This document shows positions 1-5,694 of a stretch of DNA of 6,400 nt, piece after piece. The notes under the pieces were generated by a model. That model searched no databases, was not told where the DNA came from, and saw only the letters and a program-made list of their open reading frames with translations. How positions within the stretch are numbered: position 1 is the first letter of the stretch; the number at the start of each line of letters is the position of its first letter. Source of the DNA: Betaproteobacteria bacterium (lineage in GTDB: Bacteria; Pseudomonadota; Gammaproteobacteria; Burkholderiales; SG8-41); the NCBI GenBank assembly GCA_020028375.1, contig JAHZNX010000134.1, positions 1 through 6,400 of the forward strand. The letters are read 5' to 3'. Both the position numbers and the translations under genes were made by a program.

Positions 1-1
1 C

Positions 2-244
2 ATCGGCAAGATCCTCCGGCTCGAGCTGCTGGTGCGCAAACGGGATGCGGGCACGGCGATACCGGGCTGCGGAATGCTGGTGGTCAACCCGCCGTGGAAA
101 TTCGAAGCCGAGGCGCGGCCGCTTCTCGACTGGATCTGGCGGGCGCTGACGCCCGACGGCGCGGGCGGGGTGAAAGTGGACTGGCTCGCGCCGGAGCAGC
201 GGCCGGCGGGACGGCGGCGCCCGTCATTGTCCAATTCACTATAA
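2..244 (+). CDS. rlmJ: RlmJ, 23S rRNA (adenine(2030)-N6)-methyltransferase, C-terminal part
   Basis: Only the last 80 codons are present; the 5' end lies left of the window. The reading frame is open from base 2 to a TAA at 242-244. The segment GMLVVNPPWKFEAE (NPPWK at 86-100), then a stretch ending VDWLAPE, matches from memory the conserved C-terminus of RlmJ, which in E. coli ends at an equivalent ..VPE. RlmJ methylates adenine 2030 of 23S rRNA using SAM. The catalytic DPPY motif and the SAM site would be upstream and cannot be checked. About 15 residues (QRPAGRRRPSLSNSL) follow the usual end point, so this copy has a short basic extension. It is a housekeeping gene and probably marks the chromosomal border of the pigment locus rather than belonging to it. 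Confidence 0.85.
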   Translation: MGKILRLELLVRKRDAGTAIPGCGMLVVNPPWKFEAEARPLLDWIWRALTPDGAGGVKVDWLAPEQRPAGRRRPSLSNSL

Positions 245-245
245 T
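240..245 (+). promoter_or_regulatory. Candidate -10 box (TATAAT) upstream of the halogenase-like gene
   Basis: A perfect TATAAT lies across the rlmJ stop codon (TAA at 242-244), 29 bases before the ATG at 275. In DNA this GC-rich an exact sigma-70 -10 hexamer is unlikely to be common by chance. No recognisable TTGACA-like -35 lies 16-18 bases upstream (that stretch is GC-only), and there is no TG extension, so an activator or weak use would be needed. If real, transcription would start near 251-253 and drive the halogenase-like and glycosyltransferase genes. Confidence 0.35.
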
Positions 246-274
246 GATCCGGGACGACCCGCATCAGCGGCCCG

Positions 275-1591
275 ATGACCGAGACCCGATGTGACGTGCT
301 CGTGATCGGCGGCGGCCCCGCCGGATCGACGATCTCCGCCCTCCTCGCGCAGCGCGGTCGTGATGTCGTGCTCCTCGAGAAATCGCGCCACCCGCGCTTC
401 CATATCGGCGAATCACTGCTGCCCTTCAACATGCCGCTGTTCGAGCGGCTCGGCGTCGCCCGGGAAATCGAGGCCATCGGCATGCCGAAGTACGGCGCGG
501 AGTTCGTCTCCCCCGCGCACGAGAAGCCGGTGATGTTCGAATTCGTCAACGCGCTCGATAACTCCTTCCCCTCCACCTACCAGGTGCGGCGCTCGGAGTT
601 CGATCACATCCTGTTCCGCAACGCGGCCCGCAACGGCGCCCGGACGCTCGAGGGCTGCCGCGTGACCGGAGTGGAATTCCGGCCCGGCGGCGCGGACGTC
701 AGCGCGCGGGAGGAAAGCGGCCGCGAGCGCGCGTGGCCGGCGAGATTCGTGGTGGATGCGTCCGGCCGCGACACGTTTCTCGCCAGCCGTCTCGGCCTGA
801 AGCAGCGCAGCCGGAAACACAACAGCGCGGCCATCTACGGGCATTTCTCGGGAGCGGAGCGGCTGCCCGGCCGGGCCGAAGGCAACATCACCATTTTCTG
901 GTTCGAGCACGGCTGGTTCTGGTTGATCCCGCTTGCCGACGGCGCCACCAGCGTCGGAGCGGTGTGCTGGCCCCATTACATGAAATCGCGCACCACCACG
1001 CCGCAGCAGTTCCTGCTCGACACGATCGCGCTGTGCCCGGCGCTGGCCGGGCGGCTGCGCCACGCCAGGCTGATCTCGCCAGTGACCGCCACCGGCAACT
1101 ACTCGTACAGCGCCGGCCGCGCCGCGGGCGCGCACTACATCCTGCTGGGCGACGCGTTTGCGTTCATCGACCCGATCTTCTCGACCGGTGTCTTTCTGGC
1201 GATGCACGGCGCCTTCACCGGTGCCGACGCGGTCGAAACCTGTCTCGACCATCCGCGGCGCGCGCGGCGCGCATTGATTACCTACGATGCGGACGTGCGC
1301 CGCGGCCTGCGGGTCTTCTCCTGGTTCATTTACCGCATCATGGCGCCCGGCCTGCGCAACATCTTCATGAACCCGAACAACCGGTTCCAGCTGCGCGATG
1401 CGCTGCTGTCGGTGCTGGCAGGGAACACCGTTCTGCGTGCGCGGCTCGCGCTGAGGTTGCTCGCGCTGAAAGCCCTGTATTACGTCTTCAGCGCCGGCGA
1501 CCTGCAAGCAAGCTGGACGGCGTGGAGGAAACGCGGGCAGGCGATACGCGAGCGCGGCGCTGAAACGGTCACATCGGGGCCCGTCGCATGA
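275..1591 (+). CDS. Flavin-dependent halogenase-like FAD oxidoreductase (PltA/tryptophan-halogenase superfamily)
   Basis: This 438-residue FAD protein has the order and length of single-component-fold flavin halogenases (PltA is about 450). An N-terminal Rossmann dinucleotide motif GGGPAGS spans residues 12-18, followed by GES (45-47) in HIGESLLP. K72 sits in MPKYGAEF, where PltA has FPKKFGAAW, and fits the catalytic lysine that carries the hypohalous acid equivalent. DASGRD covers 161-166. WFWLIP (214-219) matches the halogenase signature WxWxIP. LLGDAFAFIDPIFSTG holds the FAD-binding G292-D293 and the FxxPxxSxG motif (F297, P300, S303, G305) associated with halide-using members. It would act in the cytoplasm with FADH2 from a separate reductase, none of which is visible here. 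The start at 275 puts the dinucleotide motif at the usual distance from the N-terminus. It overlaps the glycosyltransferase by ATGA. A halogenase acting on the aryl head of a polyene, as in brominated xanthomonadins, is an inference; a monooxygenase or reductase role is the alternative. Confidence 0.8.
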   Translation: MTETRCDVLVIGGGPAGSTISALLAQRGRDVVLLEKSRHPRFHIGESLLPFNMPLFERLGVAREIEAIGMPKYGAEFVSPAHEKPVMFEFVNALDNSFPSTYQVRRSEFDHILFRNAARNGARTLEGCRVTGVEFRPGGADVSAREESGRERAWPARFVVDASGRDTFLASRLGLKQRSRKHNSAAIYGHFSGAERLPGRAEGNITIFWFEHGWFWLIPLADGATSVGAVCWPHYMKSRTTTPQQFLLDTIALCPALAGRLRHARLISPVTATGNYSYSAGRAAGAHYILLGDAFAFIDPIFSTGVFLAMHGAFTGADAVETCLDHPRRARRALITYDADVRRGLRVFSWFIYRIMAPGLRNIFMNPNNRFQLRDALLSVLAGNTVLRARLALRLLALKALYYVFSAGDLQASWTAWRKRGQAIRERGAETVTSGPVA

Positions 1592-2349
1592 GCGCCCCGT
1601 CGCGCACGCATCTCATCCTCCTTCCGAGCTACAACACCGGCGGCAGGGTCCTGCAGACCGTGTGGGACGCCAGGAGAATCTGGCAGCCGGTATGGGTCGT
1701 GGTGGACGGTAGCACCGACGGCACCCTGGAGGCGCTGCGGGCGCTGGCGCGGGACGATTCCCAAATCCGGGTGCTGGCCTTGCCGCGCAACCAGGGCAAG
1801 GGCGCCGCGATACTGCATGGTCTGCGACAAGCGGAAGCGGCGGGCTATACCCACGCCATGACGATGGACGCGGACGGGCAGCATCCCACGGACAAGATCC
1901 GCGAATTCATGGCGGCGTCCGCGGCCAATCCGGACGCGTTCATCCTCGGGCGGCCGGTGTTCGACGCCAGGGCGCCGCGGGTGCGCGTGCACGGGCGCAA
2001 GCTCTCCAACTGGTGCGCGGAGCTGGAAACCCTGGGGGCGGGAATCGGCGATACGCTCTACGGGTTCCGCGTCTACCCCATCGCGCCGCTGCGCGAGATC
2101 ATGGAGCGACAGCCCTGGATGCGCCGCTTCGATTTCGATGCCGAGGCCGCCGTTCGCCTGTGCTGGCGCGGCGTGCGTCCGATCAACCTGGCGGCGCCGG
2201 TCCGCTATTTCCGCCCCGATGAGGGCGGCGTCTCGCACTTCCGCTACCTGCGCGACAACGCGGTTCTCACCTGGATGCACGCCCGGCTCATCCTGGAAGG
2301 GCTGGTGCGGCTGCCCTTGCTGCTCGCGCGCCGGCTCGCGAGCCGCTAG
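1588..2349 (+). CDS. Family 2 glycosyltransferase (dolichyl-phosphate mannosyltransferase-like)
   Basis: The 253-residue protein has the GT-A fold pattern of GT2 enzymes: LLPSYNTGG near the N-terminus, VVVDGSTDGT around D40-D44 for nucleotide-sugar binding, NQGKGAAI (N68-K71) and the metal-binding DxD motif in MDADGQHP (D94, D96). The late segment FRYLRDN followed by a hydrophobic stretch (about residues 214-245) resembles DPM1/DPG-synthase-like enzymes that act at the membrane. It transfers a sugar from a nucleotide sugar to an acceptor that cannot be read from the sequence. The ATG overlaps the halogenase-like stop (ATGA, 1588-1591), so the two genes are translationally coupled. GT2 genes are regular members of aryl polyene clusters (ApeJ-like role), where they probably help build the lipid or glycan anchor of the pigment; that assignment is by context. 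Its TAG stop is three bases before the inverted repeat at 2353. Confidence 0.85.
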   Translation: MSAPSRTHLILLPSYNTGGRVLQTVWDARRIWQPVWVVVDGSTDGTLEALRALARDDSQIRVLALPRNQGKGAAILHGLRQAEAAGYTHAMTMDADGQHPTDKIREFMAASAANPDAFILGRPVFDARAPRVRVHGRKLSNWCAELETLGAGIGDTLYGFRVYPIAPLREIMERQPWMRRFDFDAEAAVRLCWRGVRPINLAAPVRYFRPDEGGVSHFRYLRDNAVLTWMHARLILEGLVRLPLLLARRLASR

Positions 2350-2352
2350 AGC

Positions 2353-2430
2353 CGTTAAGGGTCAGACTCGACTTTCCGACGATGTAACGCGTAGACAGAT
2401 TGAATGGAAAGTCGAGTCTGACCCTTAACG
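2353..2430. repeat. Perfect 25-bp inverted repeat with 28-bp spacer between convergent genes
   Basis: The left arm is 2353-2377 and begins CGTTAAGGGTCAGACTCGAC. The right arm, 2406-2430, is its exact reverse complement and ends in GACCCTTAACG. The 28-bp spacer (2378-2405) is not symmetric, apart from a small ACGCGT palindrome. The element fills most of the 93-bp gap between the glycosyltransferase stop (2349) and the fabG stop (2443), which point toward each other. As RNA, either strand would fold into a very strong stem, so it could stop transcription from both sides. However, no U-tract follows on either strand and the loop is far longer than in an intrinsic terminator. The structure also fits a MITE-like or REP-type mobile remnant with terminal inverted repeats. 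No target-site duplication is evident at its edges. Confidence 0.9.
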
Positions 2431-2442
2431 CTTAAGCAGCCG

Positions 2443-3162
2443 TCAGATCATCCCGCCGTTGATGGAAATCACCTGCCCGGAGATGTAGCTGGCCTGCTCG
2501 GACGCGAGGAATCCCACCAGCGCGGCCACTTCCTCCGGCGTGCCGGCGCGCTTCATCGGCACCAGCTGCTCGATCTTCTCCTTCGGAAACACGCCCTCGC
2601 TCATGGGCGTGGCGATGATGCCCGGCGCGACCGCGTTAACAGTGATCCCGCGGCTCGCGAGCTCGATCGCGAGGGACTTCGTCGCGCCGTGGAGGCCGGC
2701 CTTGGCCGCGGCGTAATTGGCCTGGCCGCGGTTGCCGGTAATCCCCGCGACGGAGGTGATGTTGATGACGCGGCCCCAGCGCGTGGCCATCATCGGCAGC
2801 AGCAAGGGCTGCGTCACGTTGAAGAACCCGTTCAGGGACACGTCGATCACGCGCGACCATTGCGCGGGCTTCATGGCGGGCATGACGGCGTCGTCGTGGA
2901 TCCCGGCGTTGTTGACGACGACCTGGACCGCTCCCGCGTCGAGCACGTCCTTCAGCGCCGCCGCGGCCCGCTCCCGGTCGGCCACGTCGAACGCCACCGC
3001 CTGCGCGCTCCCGCCGCCGGCGGCGATCTCGGCCGCGAGCCGCTGCGCCTCCTGCAAGCGACTGTTGGCGTGCACGACGACGTGCAGGCCGTCGGCCGCG
3101 AGCCTGCGGCAGATCGCCGCGCCGATGCCTCCGCTGCCGCCCGTCACCAGCGCGCGCTTCAT
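2443..3162 (-). CDS. fabG: FabG-type 3-oxoacyl-ACP reductase of the aryl polyene pathway (ApeQ-like)
   Basis: The 239-residue protein is a classical short-chain dehydrogenase of normal FabG length. The cofactor loop TGGSGGIG is at residues 7-14, D59-V60 is followed by NNAG at 84-87, and the catalytic tetrad is N111, S137, Y150 and K154 (YAAAK). The ending INGGMI is typical of FabG. It reduces the 3-oxoacyl-ACP made by the ketosynthase to 3-hydroxyacyl-ACP, probably with NADPH. The open frame runs upstream beyond 3162, but MKRALVTGG at 3162 gives the standard N-terminus and has a GGGAG seven to eight bases before it (3170-3174). It lies 20 bases after the dehydratase stop, with the REP-like repeat directly upstream, and is the last gene of the - strand group. 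Being next to KS, CLF and hotdog genes points to the polyene pathway rather than housekeeping fatty-acid synthesis. Confidence 0.92.
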   Translation of the reverse strand: MKRALVTGGSGGIGAAICRRLAADGLHVVVHANSRLQEAQRLAAEIAAGGGSAQAVAFDVADRERAAAALKDVLDAGAVQVVVNNAGIHDDAVMPAMKPAQWSRVIDVSLNGFFNVTQPLLLPMMATRWGRVINITSVAGITGNRGQANYAAAKAGLHGATKSLAIELASRGITVNAVAPGIIATPMSEGVFPKEKIEQLVPMKRAGTPEEVAALVGFLASEQASYISGQVISINGGMI

Positions 3163-3175
3163 GCTGCGGCTCCCG

Positions 3176-3266
3176 CCATCCCTCATCCCATGCCCTTCTC
3201 CCGAGAGGAGAAGGGAAACTCGAGCCTCCCCTCTCCGCTTGGGAGAGGGGCGGGGGTGAGGGATGG
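3176..3266. repeat. REP/BIME-like 91-bp imperfect palindrome with two inner hairpins
   Basis: Outer arms CCATCCCTCA (3176-3185) and TGAGGGATGG (3257-3266) are exact inverted copies. Inside are two hairpins, each with a 9-bp stem and 5-base loop: CCCTTCTCC/GGAGAAGGG (3193-3201/3207-3215) and CCCCTCTCC/GGAGAGGGG (3228-3236/3242-3250). The whole is centred on a CTCGAG at 3219-3224, so it reads as two related hairpins facing each other. It resembles the dispersed GC-rich repeats that give SLTPAPLPSGEG-like translations in many proteobacterial genomes; this comparison is from memory. It begins inside the 3' end of the dehydratase gene and carries that gene's stop codon. It ends two bases short of the fabG ribosome binding site and could affect RNA stability or attenuate expression between the two genes. 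Confidence 0.85.
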
Positions 3267-3707
3267 AGGGGCGGGGGTGAGGGGTTCGAGCACAACGAGC
3301 GCCTGCCCGCTCAACACTTCCACCTCCCCGACCCGCAGCTTGAAGCGATAGATCACGTGCGCGCCGTCCCCCGCAACCTGCTCGGCCTCGACGACGAGCT
3401 CGCCCGCGAGGTCGTCGAGACGGCTCCTGCGGCACTCGAGGTCCCTCAGGCTCGCCAGGTAGCCCGCGCGCGGCCTGCCGCCTACCTTGCCGGCAAGGCC
3501 GCCGTGAACGGCCATCGCCTGCGCCGCATACTCGACGCCGCACACCGCCGGCAGCTGTCCCTCCGCGCGCAGAGGATTGTCGCCCGCCCGATGACTGCGG
3601 CTCACGCAGACGATGCGGCTTGCATCCCACTGGAGGACACCGTCGAGCAGGCACATGGCGCCGCTGTGCGGAATCAGGCTCGCGATCTGCGCGCGCGTCA
3701 CGAGCAT
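3183..3707 (-). CDS. Hotdog-fold 3-hydroxyacyl-ACP dehydratase (ApeP-like) with repeat-derived C-terminus
   Basis: The 174-residue protein starts MLVTRAQIASLIPHSGAMCLLD, which matches ApeP/FabZ-like hotdog dehydratases. H14 in IPHSGAM is the expected catalytic histidine, and E59 in VCGVEYAAQAMAVHGG lies on the central hotdog helix at the expected acid position. It would dehydrate 3-hydroxyacyl-ACP intermediates to the conjugated enoyl-ACP; in E. coli ApeP works as a complex with ApeI, which is not visible here. The ATG at 3707 lies inside the 3' end of the chain-length-factor gene (10-bp overlap); the 32 upstream in-frame codons are unlike the family. The hotdog domain ends near ALVVLE (E141). 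Residues from about P142 to G174 (LTPAPPSLTPAPLPSGEG...) are encoded by the REP-like repeat and its 21-bp duplication, and the TGA stop lies in the repeat's outer arm. Function probably depends on residues 1-141 only. Confidence 0.85.
   Translation of the reverse strand: MLVTRAQIASLIPHSGAMCLLDGVLQWDASRIVCVSRSHRAGDNPLRAEGQLPAVCGVEYAAQAMAVHGGLAGKVGGRPRAGYLASLRDLECRRSRLDDLAGELVVEAEQVAGDGAHVIYRFKLRVGEVEVLSGQALVVLEPLTPAPPSLTPAPLPSGEGRLEFPFSSREKGMG
3245..3283. repeat. 18-bp direct repeat at 21-bp period, edge of the REP-like element
   Basis: GAGGGGCGGGGGTGAGGG occurs at 3245-3262 and again at 3266-3283, a 21-bp step. Because 21 is seven codons, the copies stay in frame in the dehydratase gene and give LTPAPPS followed by LTPAPLP. 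The first copy is part of the 91-bp palindrome, while the second lies outside it toward the hotdog domain. It looks like a slippage duplication of the repeat edge. Confidence 0.85.
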
Positions 3708-4498
3708 GGGCCGACCGCGACGCGCAGGTGGGTTCCCGCAACGTATTCCAGCATGACCGTCTCGCGCATGCCGCGCGCGAGTGCCGCCAGCAAGGGCAGG
3801 CACCGCGCCGCCGGCACACCCGTCCTCAACGCTTCCAGCCCGGGGTCATCCATGCGCGCAGCCGCAGCATTCTGCGGCACGAACGCAACGTCGAGGACCG
3901 CGATGGCGCGTGCGGTCGCCCGCGGCGTGAGCACGAGGGCCGCGCCGAAGCTCGCGCCCAGCGGGCGCACCGCGTTCAGCGGCTCCGGGTAGGGGTGATC
4001 GTAGACGATGAGCGCGACCGGGTCGCCGTCGACGGCAATCTGCGACGCCGCGTCGAGCAGGCCCGCCGCGGCGCTGGCGTCATAGCAGCACAGGCTTGTC
4101 GAGGGCGCGTGCGAACGCGTCGCGATGCTCCAGTAGCCAGCCGCGGCGTTGTGCACCGAGTTGTGAAAGCGCGTCGGCGAGACCTGGCGCTCGGGTCCGG
4201 CGAGCGCCTCGCACATCAAATGCACGTTGTCGCAGTCCCCGCCCGACGATGCAAACACCGTCGCCACCTCCGCGGCATCGCGTCCCGCGCCGGCGAACGC
4301 TTCGAGTCCGGCGGCAAGCGCGAGCTTCACCGGCGTGCCGGCGCGGCGCCGCTCGGCAGCGGGGAGCCAATCGCTCGCGCCGACGGCAGTAGGCGCGGGG
4401 CGGTAGGGTTGCTCTCCCGCGAGCACCCGCCGGCCTGCCGCCCAGCCCTGCAGGCCGGGCCCGACCAGCCCCACGCCCTCGACAAACACGTGCATCAT
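3698..4498 (-). CDS. Beta-ketoacyl synthase-like chain length factor (ApeC-like), half-length
   Basis: The 266-residue protein matches the Ketoacyl-synt_2-type N-terminal ketosynthase domain found beside the true ketosynthase in aryl polyene clusters. Visible family motifs are FASSGGDCDNVHLMCEAL (83-100), PTRFHNSVHNAAAGYWSIAT (108-127) and STSLCCYDASAAAGLL (133-148), the last at the nucleophile-elbow position with C137 and C138. The histidine motifs HGTGT and KxxxGH of full ketosynthases are absent and the protein ends early, so it is probably not an independent condensing enzyme. The ApeO-ApeC pair is known to work as a KS-CLF heterodimer controlling chain length. The start at 4498 overlaps the ketosynthase stop by ATGA. 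A second ATG follows at once (MMHV), but the GGAG at 4506-4509 is seven bases from the first. The frame stays open upstream inside the ketosynthase gene, but that translation is arginine-rich shadow. Confidence 0.85.
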   Translation of the reverse strand: MMHVFVEGVGLVGPGLQGWAAGRRVLAGEQPYRPAPTAVGASDWLPAAERRRAGTPVKLALAAGLEAFAGAGRDAAEVATVFASSGGDCDNVHLMCEALAGPERQVSPTRFHNSVHNAAAGYWSIATRSHAPSTSLCCYDASAAAGLLDAASQIAVDGDPVALIVYDHPYPEPLNAVRPLGASFGAALVLTPRATARAIAVLDVAFVPQNAAAARMDDPGLEALRTGVPAARCLPLLAALARGMRETVMLEYVAGTHLRVAVGPCS

Positions 4499-5685
4499 GG
4501 CGCGGCTCCAAGCACGAGGCTGCAGTTGCTGCCGCCGAAGCCGAAGGAGTTGCTGAGCGCCCGGCGCACCCGGCCTTCGCGGTTCGCGACGAGGTAGTTG
4601 CACCTGACCTCGGGGTCGACGGCGCGGGTGTTGGCGCTGCCGGGCATGAGGTCGTGCCCGATCGAAAGGATGCAGATGATCGCCTCCGTGACGCCGGCGG
4701 CGCCGAGCAGGTGCCCGGTCGCGCCCTTGGTCGAGCTGCACGGCGTCACCGCATTGAACAGATCCGACACCGCGCGGTCCTCGGCCGCATCGTTGGTGCG
4801 GGTGCCGGTGCCGTGGAGATTCACGTAGTCGACGTCGGACGGGCCGAGCCCGGCGGACTCGAGCGCGCGCGTCATGGCGAGCTTCGCGCCCAGCCCTTCC
4901 GGGTGCGGGGTGGACATGTGATGGGCGTCGCTGCTCTCGCCGATGCCAAGCAGCGCCGCGGCGGCCCCCGCGGCCGCGGGCTTCCGCTCGAGCAGCGCGA
5001 ATCCCGCGCCCTCGCCGATCGAGATGCCGTCGCGCTCCGCATCGAAGGGACGGCACGGCCCGCGCGCGGTCAGCTCCAGGGAATGGAACCCGTATAGCGT
5101 GGTGAGGCATAGCGAATCCACCCCGCCCACCACCGCGGAGTCGCAGATGCCGGCGGCGATCATGCGCGCGGCGTTGCCAAACACCTTTGCGGTCGAGGAG
5201 CACGCGGACGACACGACGCATGCCGGACCTTCCAGCGCCAGGTAGCGCCGCACGAAGTCCGCGAGCGAGAAGGTATTCTGGGTCTCGGCGTAGCGGAAGT
5301 CCGGCGGCAGCGCGCCGGAGCGCGGGTCGCGCCTGCGGTAGGCGAGCTCGGTCTCGAGGATGCCGGAAGTGCTCGTGCCCACGAAAACGCCGATGCGCGC
5401 GGCGCCGTAGCGCTCCCGGGCGGCGGCAACTGCGCCCGTGAAGCCGTCGGTGTCGAGTCCGAGCTGCGCGAGCCGGTTGTTGCGGCAGTCGTAGGCGGCC
5501 AGATCGGAGCGTATGCGCACCTGCTCCAGGCCGGCAACGCGCCCGATCCAGCTCTCGAGCGCGACGGTCTCGAAGTCGCAGGGCGCGAGCCCCGAGCGCC
5601 GCTCGCGGATCGCCCCGGTGACCGCCTGCGCCCCCGCCCCCAGGCAGTTCACGACCGAGTAGCGGCTGATCGCAAGCGGCTGCAC
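4495..5685 (-). CDS. Beta-ketoacyl-ACP synthase (FabF-like, ApeO-like)
   Basis: The 396-residue protein is a full-length condensing enzyme of the FabB/FabF thiolase fold. The catalytic triad is clear: C162 in SSACSST, H291 in LHGTGT and H325 in KGATGHLLGAAG, with K320. The glycine-rich SNSFGFGGSN lies near the C-terminus (378-387). It would condense malonyl-ACP with an aryl or polyenoyl starter, acting with the chain length factor encoded next. The start is GTG at 5685, chosen because the product (MQPLAISRYSVVNCLG) has the expected N-terminus for this subfamily and the upstream methyltransferase stops nine bases before. The upstream GGTTAGAATTCCGCC shows no good Shine-Dalgarno, so translation may depend on coupling. 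Its stop overlaps the chain-length-factor start. Context makes a pathway-specific enzyme more likely than housekeeping FabF. Confidence 0.92.
   Translation of the reverse strand: MQPLAISRYSVVNCLGAGAQAVTGAIRERRSGLAPCDFETVALESWIGRVAGLEQVRIRSDLAAYDCRNNRLAQLGLDTDGFTGAVAAARERYGAARIGVFVGTSTSGILETELAYRRRDPRSGALPPDFRYAETQNTFSLADFVRRYLALEGPACVVSSACSSTAKVFGNAARMIAAGICDSAVVGGVDSLCLTTLYGFHSLELTARGPCRPFDAERDGISIGEGAGFALLERKPAAAGAAAALLGIGESSDAHHMSTPHPEGLGAKLAMTRALESAGLGPSDVDYVNLHGTGTRTNDAAEDRAVSDLFNAVTPCSSTKGATGHLLGAAGVTEAIICILSIGHDLMPGSANTRAVDPEVRCNYLVANREGRVRRALSNSFGFGGSNCSLVLGAAP
4506..4509 (-). promoter_or_regulatory. Ribosome binding site GGAG that selects the first of two ATGs of the chain length factor
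   Basis: On the - strand a GGAG sits in the last codons of the ketosynthase gene, seven bases before ATG 4498 and ten before ATG 4495. The spacing favours 4498, the ATG that overlaps the ketosynthase TGA, so termination and re-initiation can be coupled. Confidence 0.55.
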
Positions 5686-5694
5686 GGCGGAATT

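Noticed and set aside
413..1507. Long antisense open frame over the halogenase-like gene.
   Set aside because: High-GC shadow with Arg/Gly/Val-rich sequence and no recognisable domain; the + strand frame has clear family motifs.
1480..2280. Antisense open frame over the glycosyltransferase.
   Set aside because: No family motifs and it contradicts the well-supported GT2 on the + strand.
2430..2437. GCTTAAGC 8-bp palindrome just right of the inverted repeat.
   Set aside because: Too short to separate from chance and with no partner site; it is not a target-site duplication of the left flank.
3176..3283. CRISPR-like or tandem repeat array.
   Set aside because: Only two direct units without spacers; the structure is an inverted-repeat REP doublet.
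2689..3351. + strand open frames opposite fabG, ending in a PSPLGRGAGVRDGGAG-like string.
   Set aside because: Antisense shadow of fabG running into the REP-like repeat, which often yields such spurious proteins.
2443..3819. A 458-residue version of FabG with a long N-terminal extension.
   Set aside because: The extension is a shadow frame through the dehydratase gene and repeat; MKRALVTGG at 3162 is the normal FabG start and has a ribosome binding site.
3620..4597. + strand open frame opposite the chain length factor and dehydratase.
   Set aside because: Arg/Ala/His-rich composition typical of a shadow; the - strand genes here have conserved motifs and tight overlaps.
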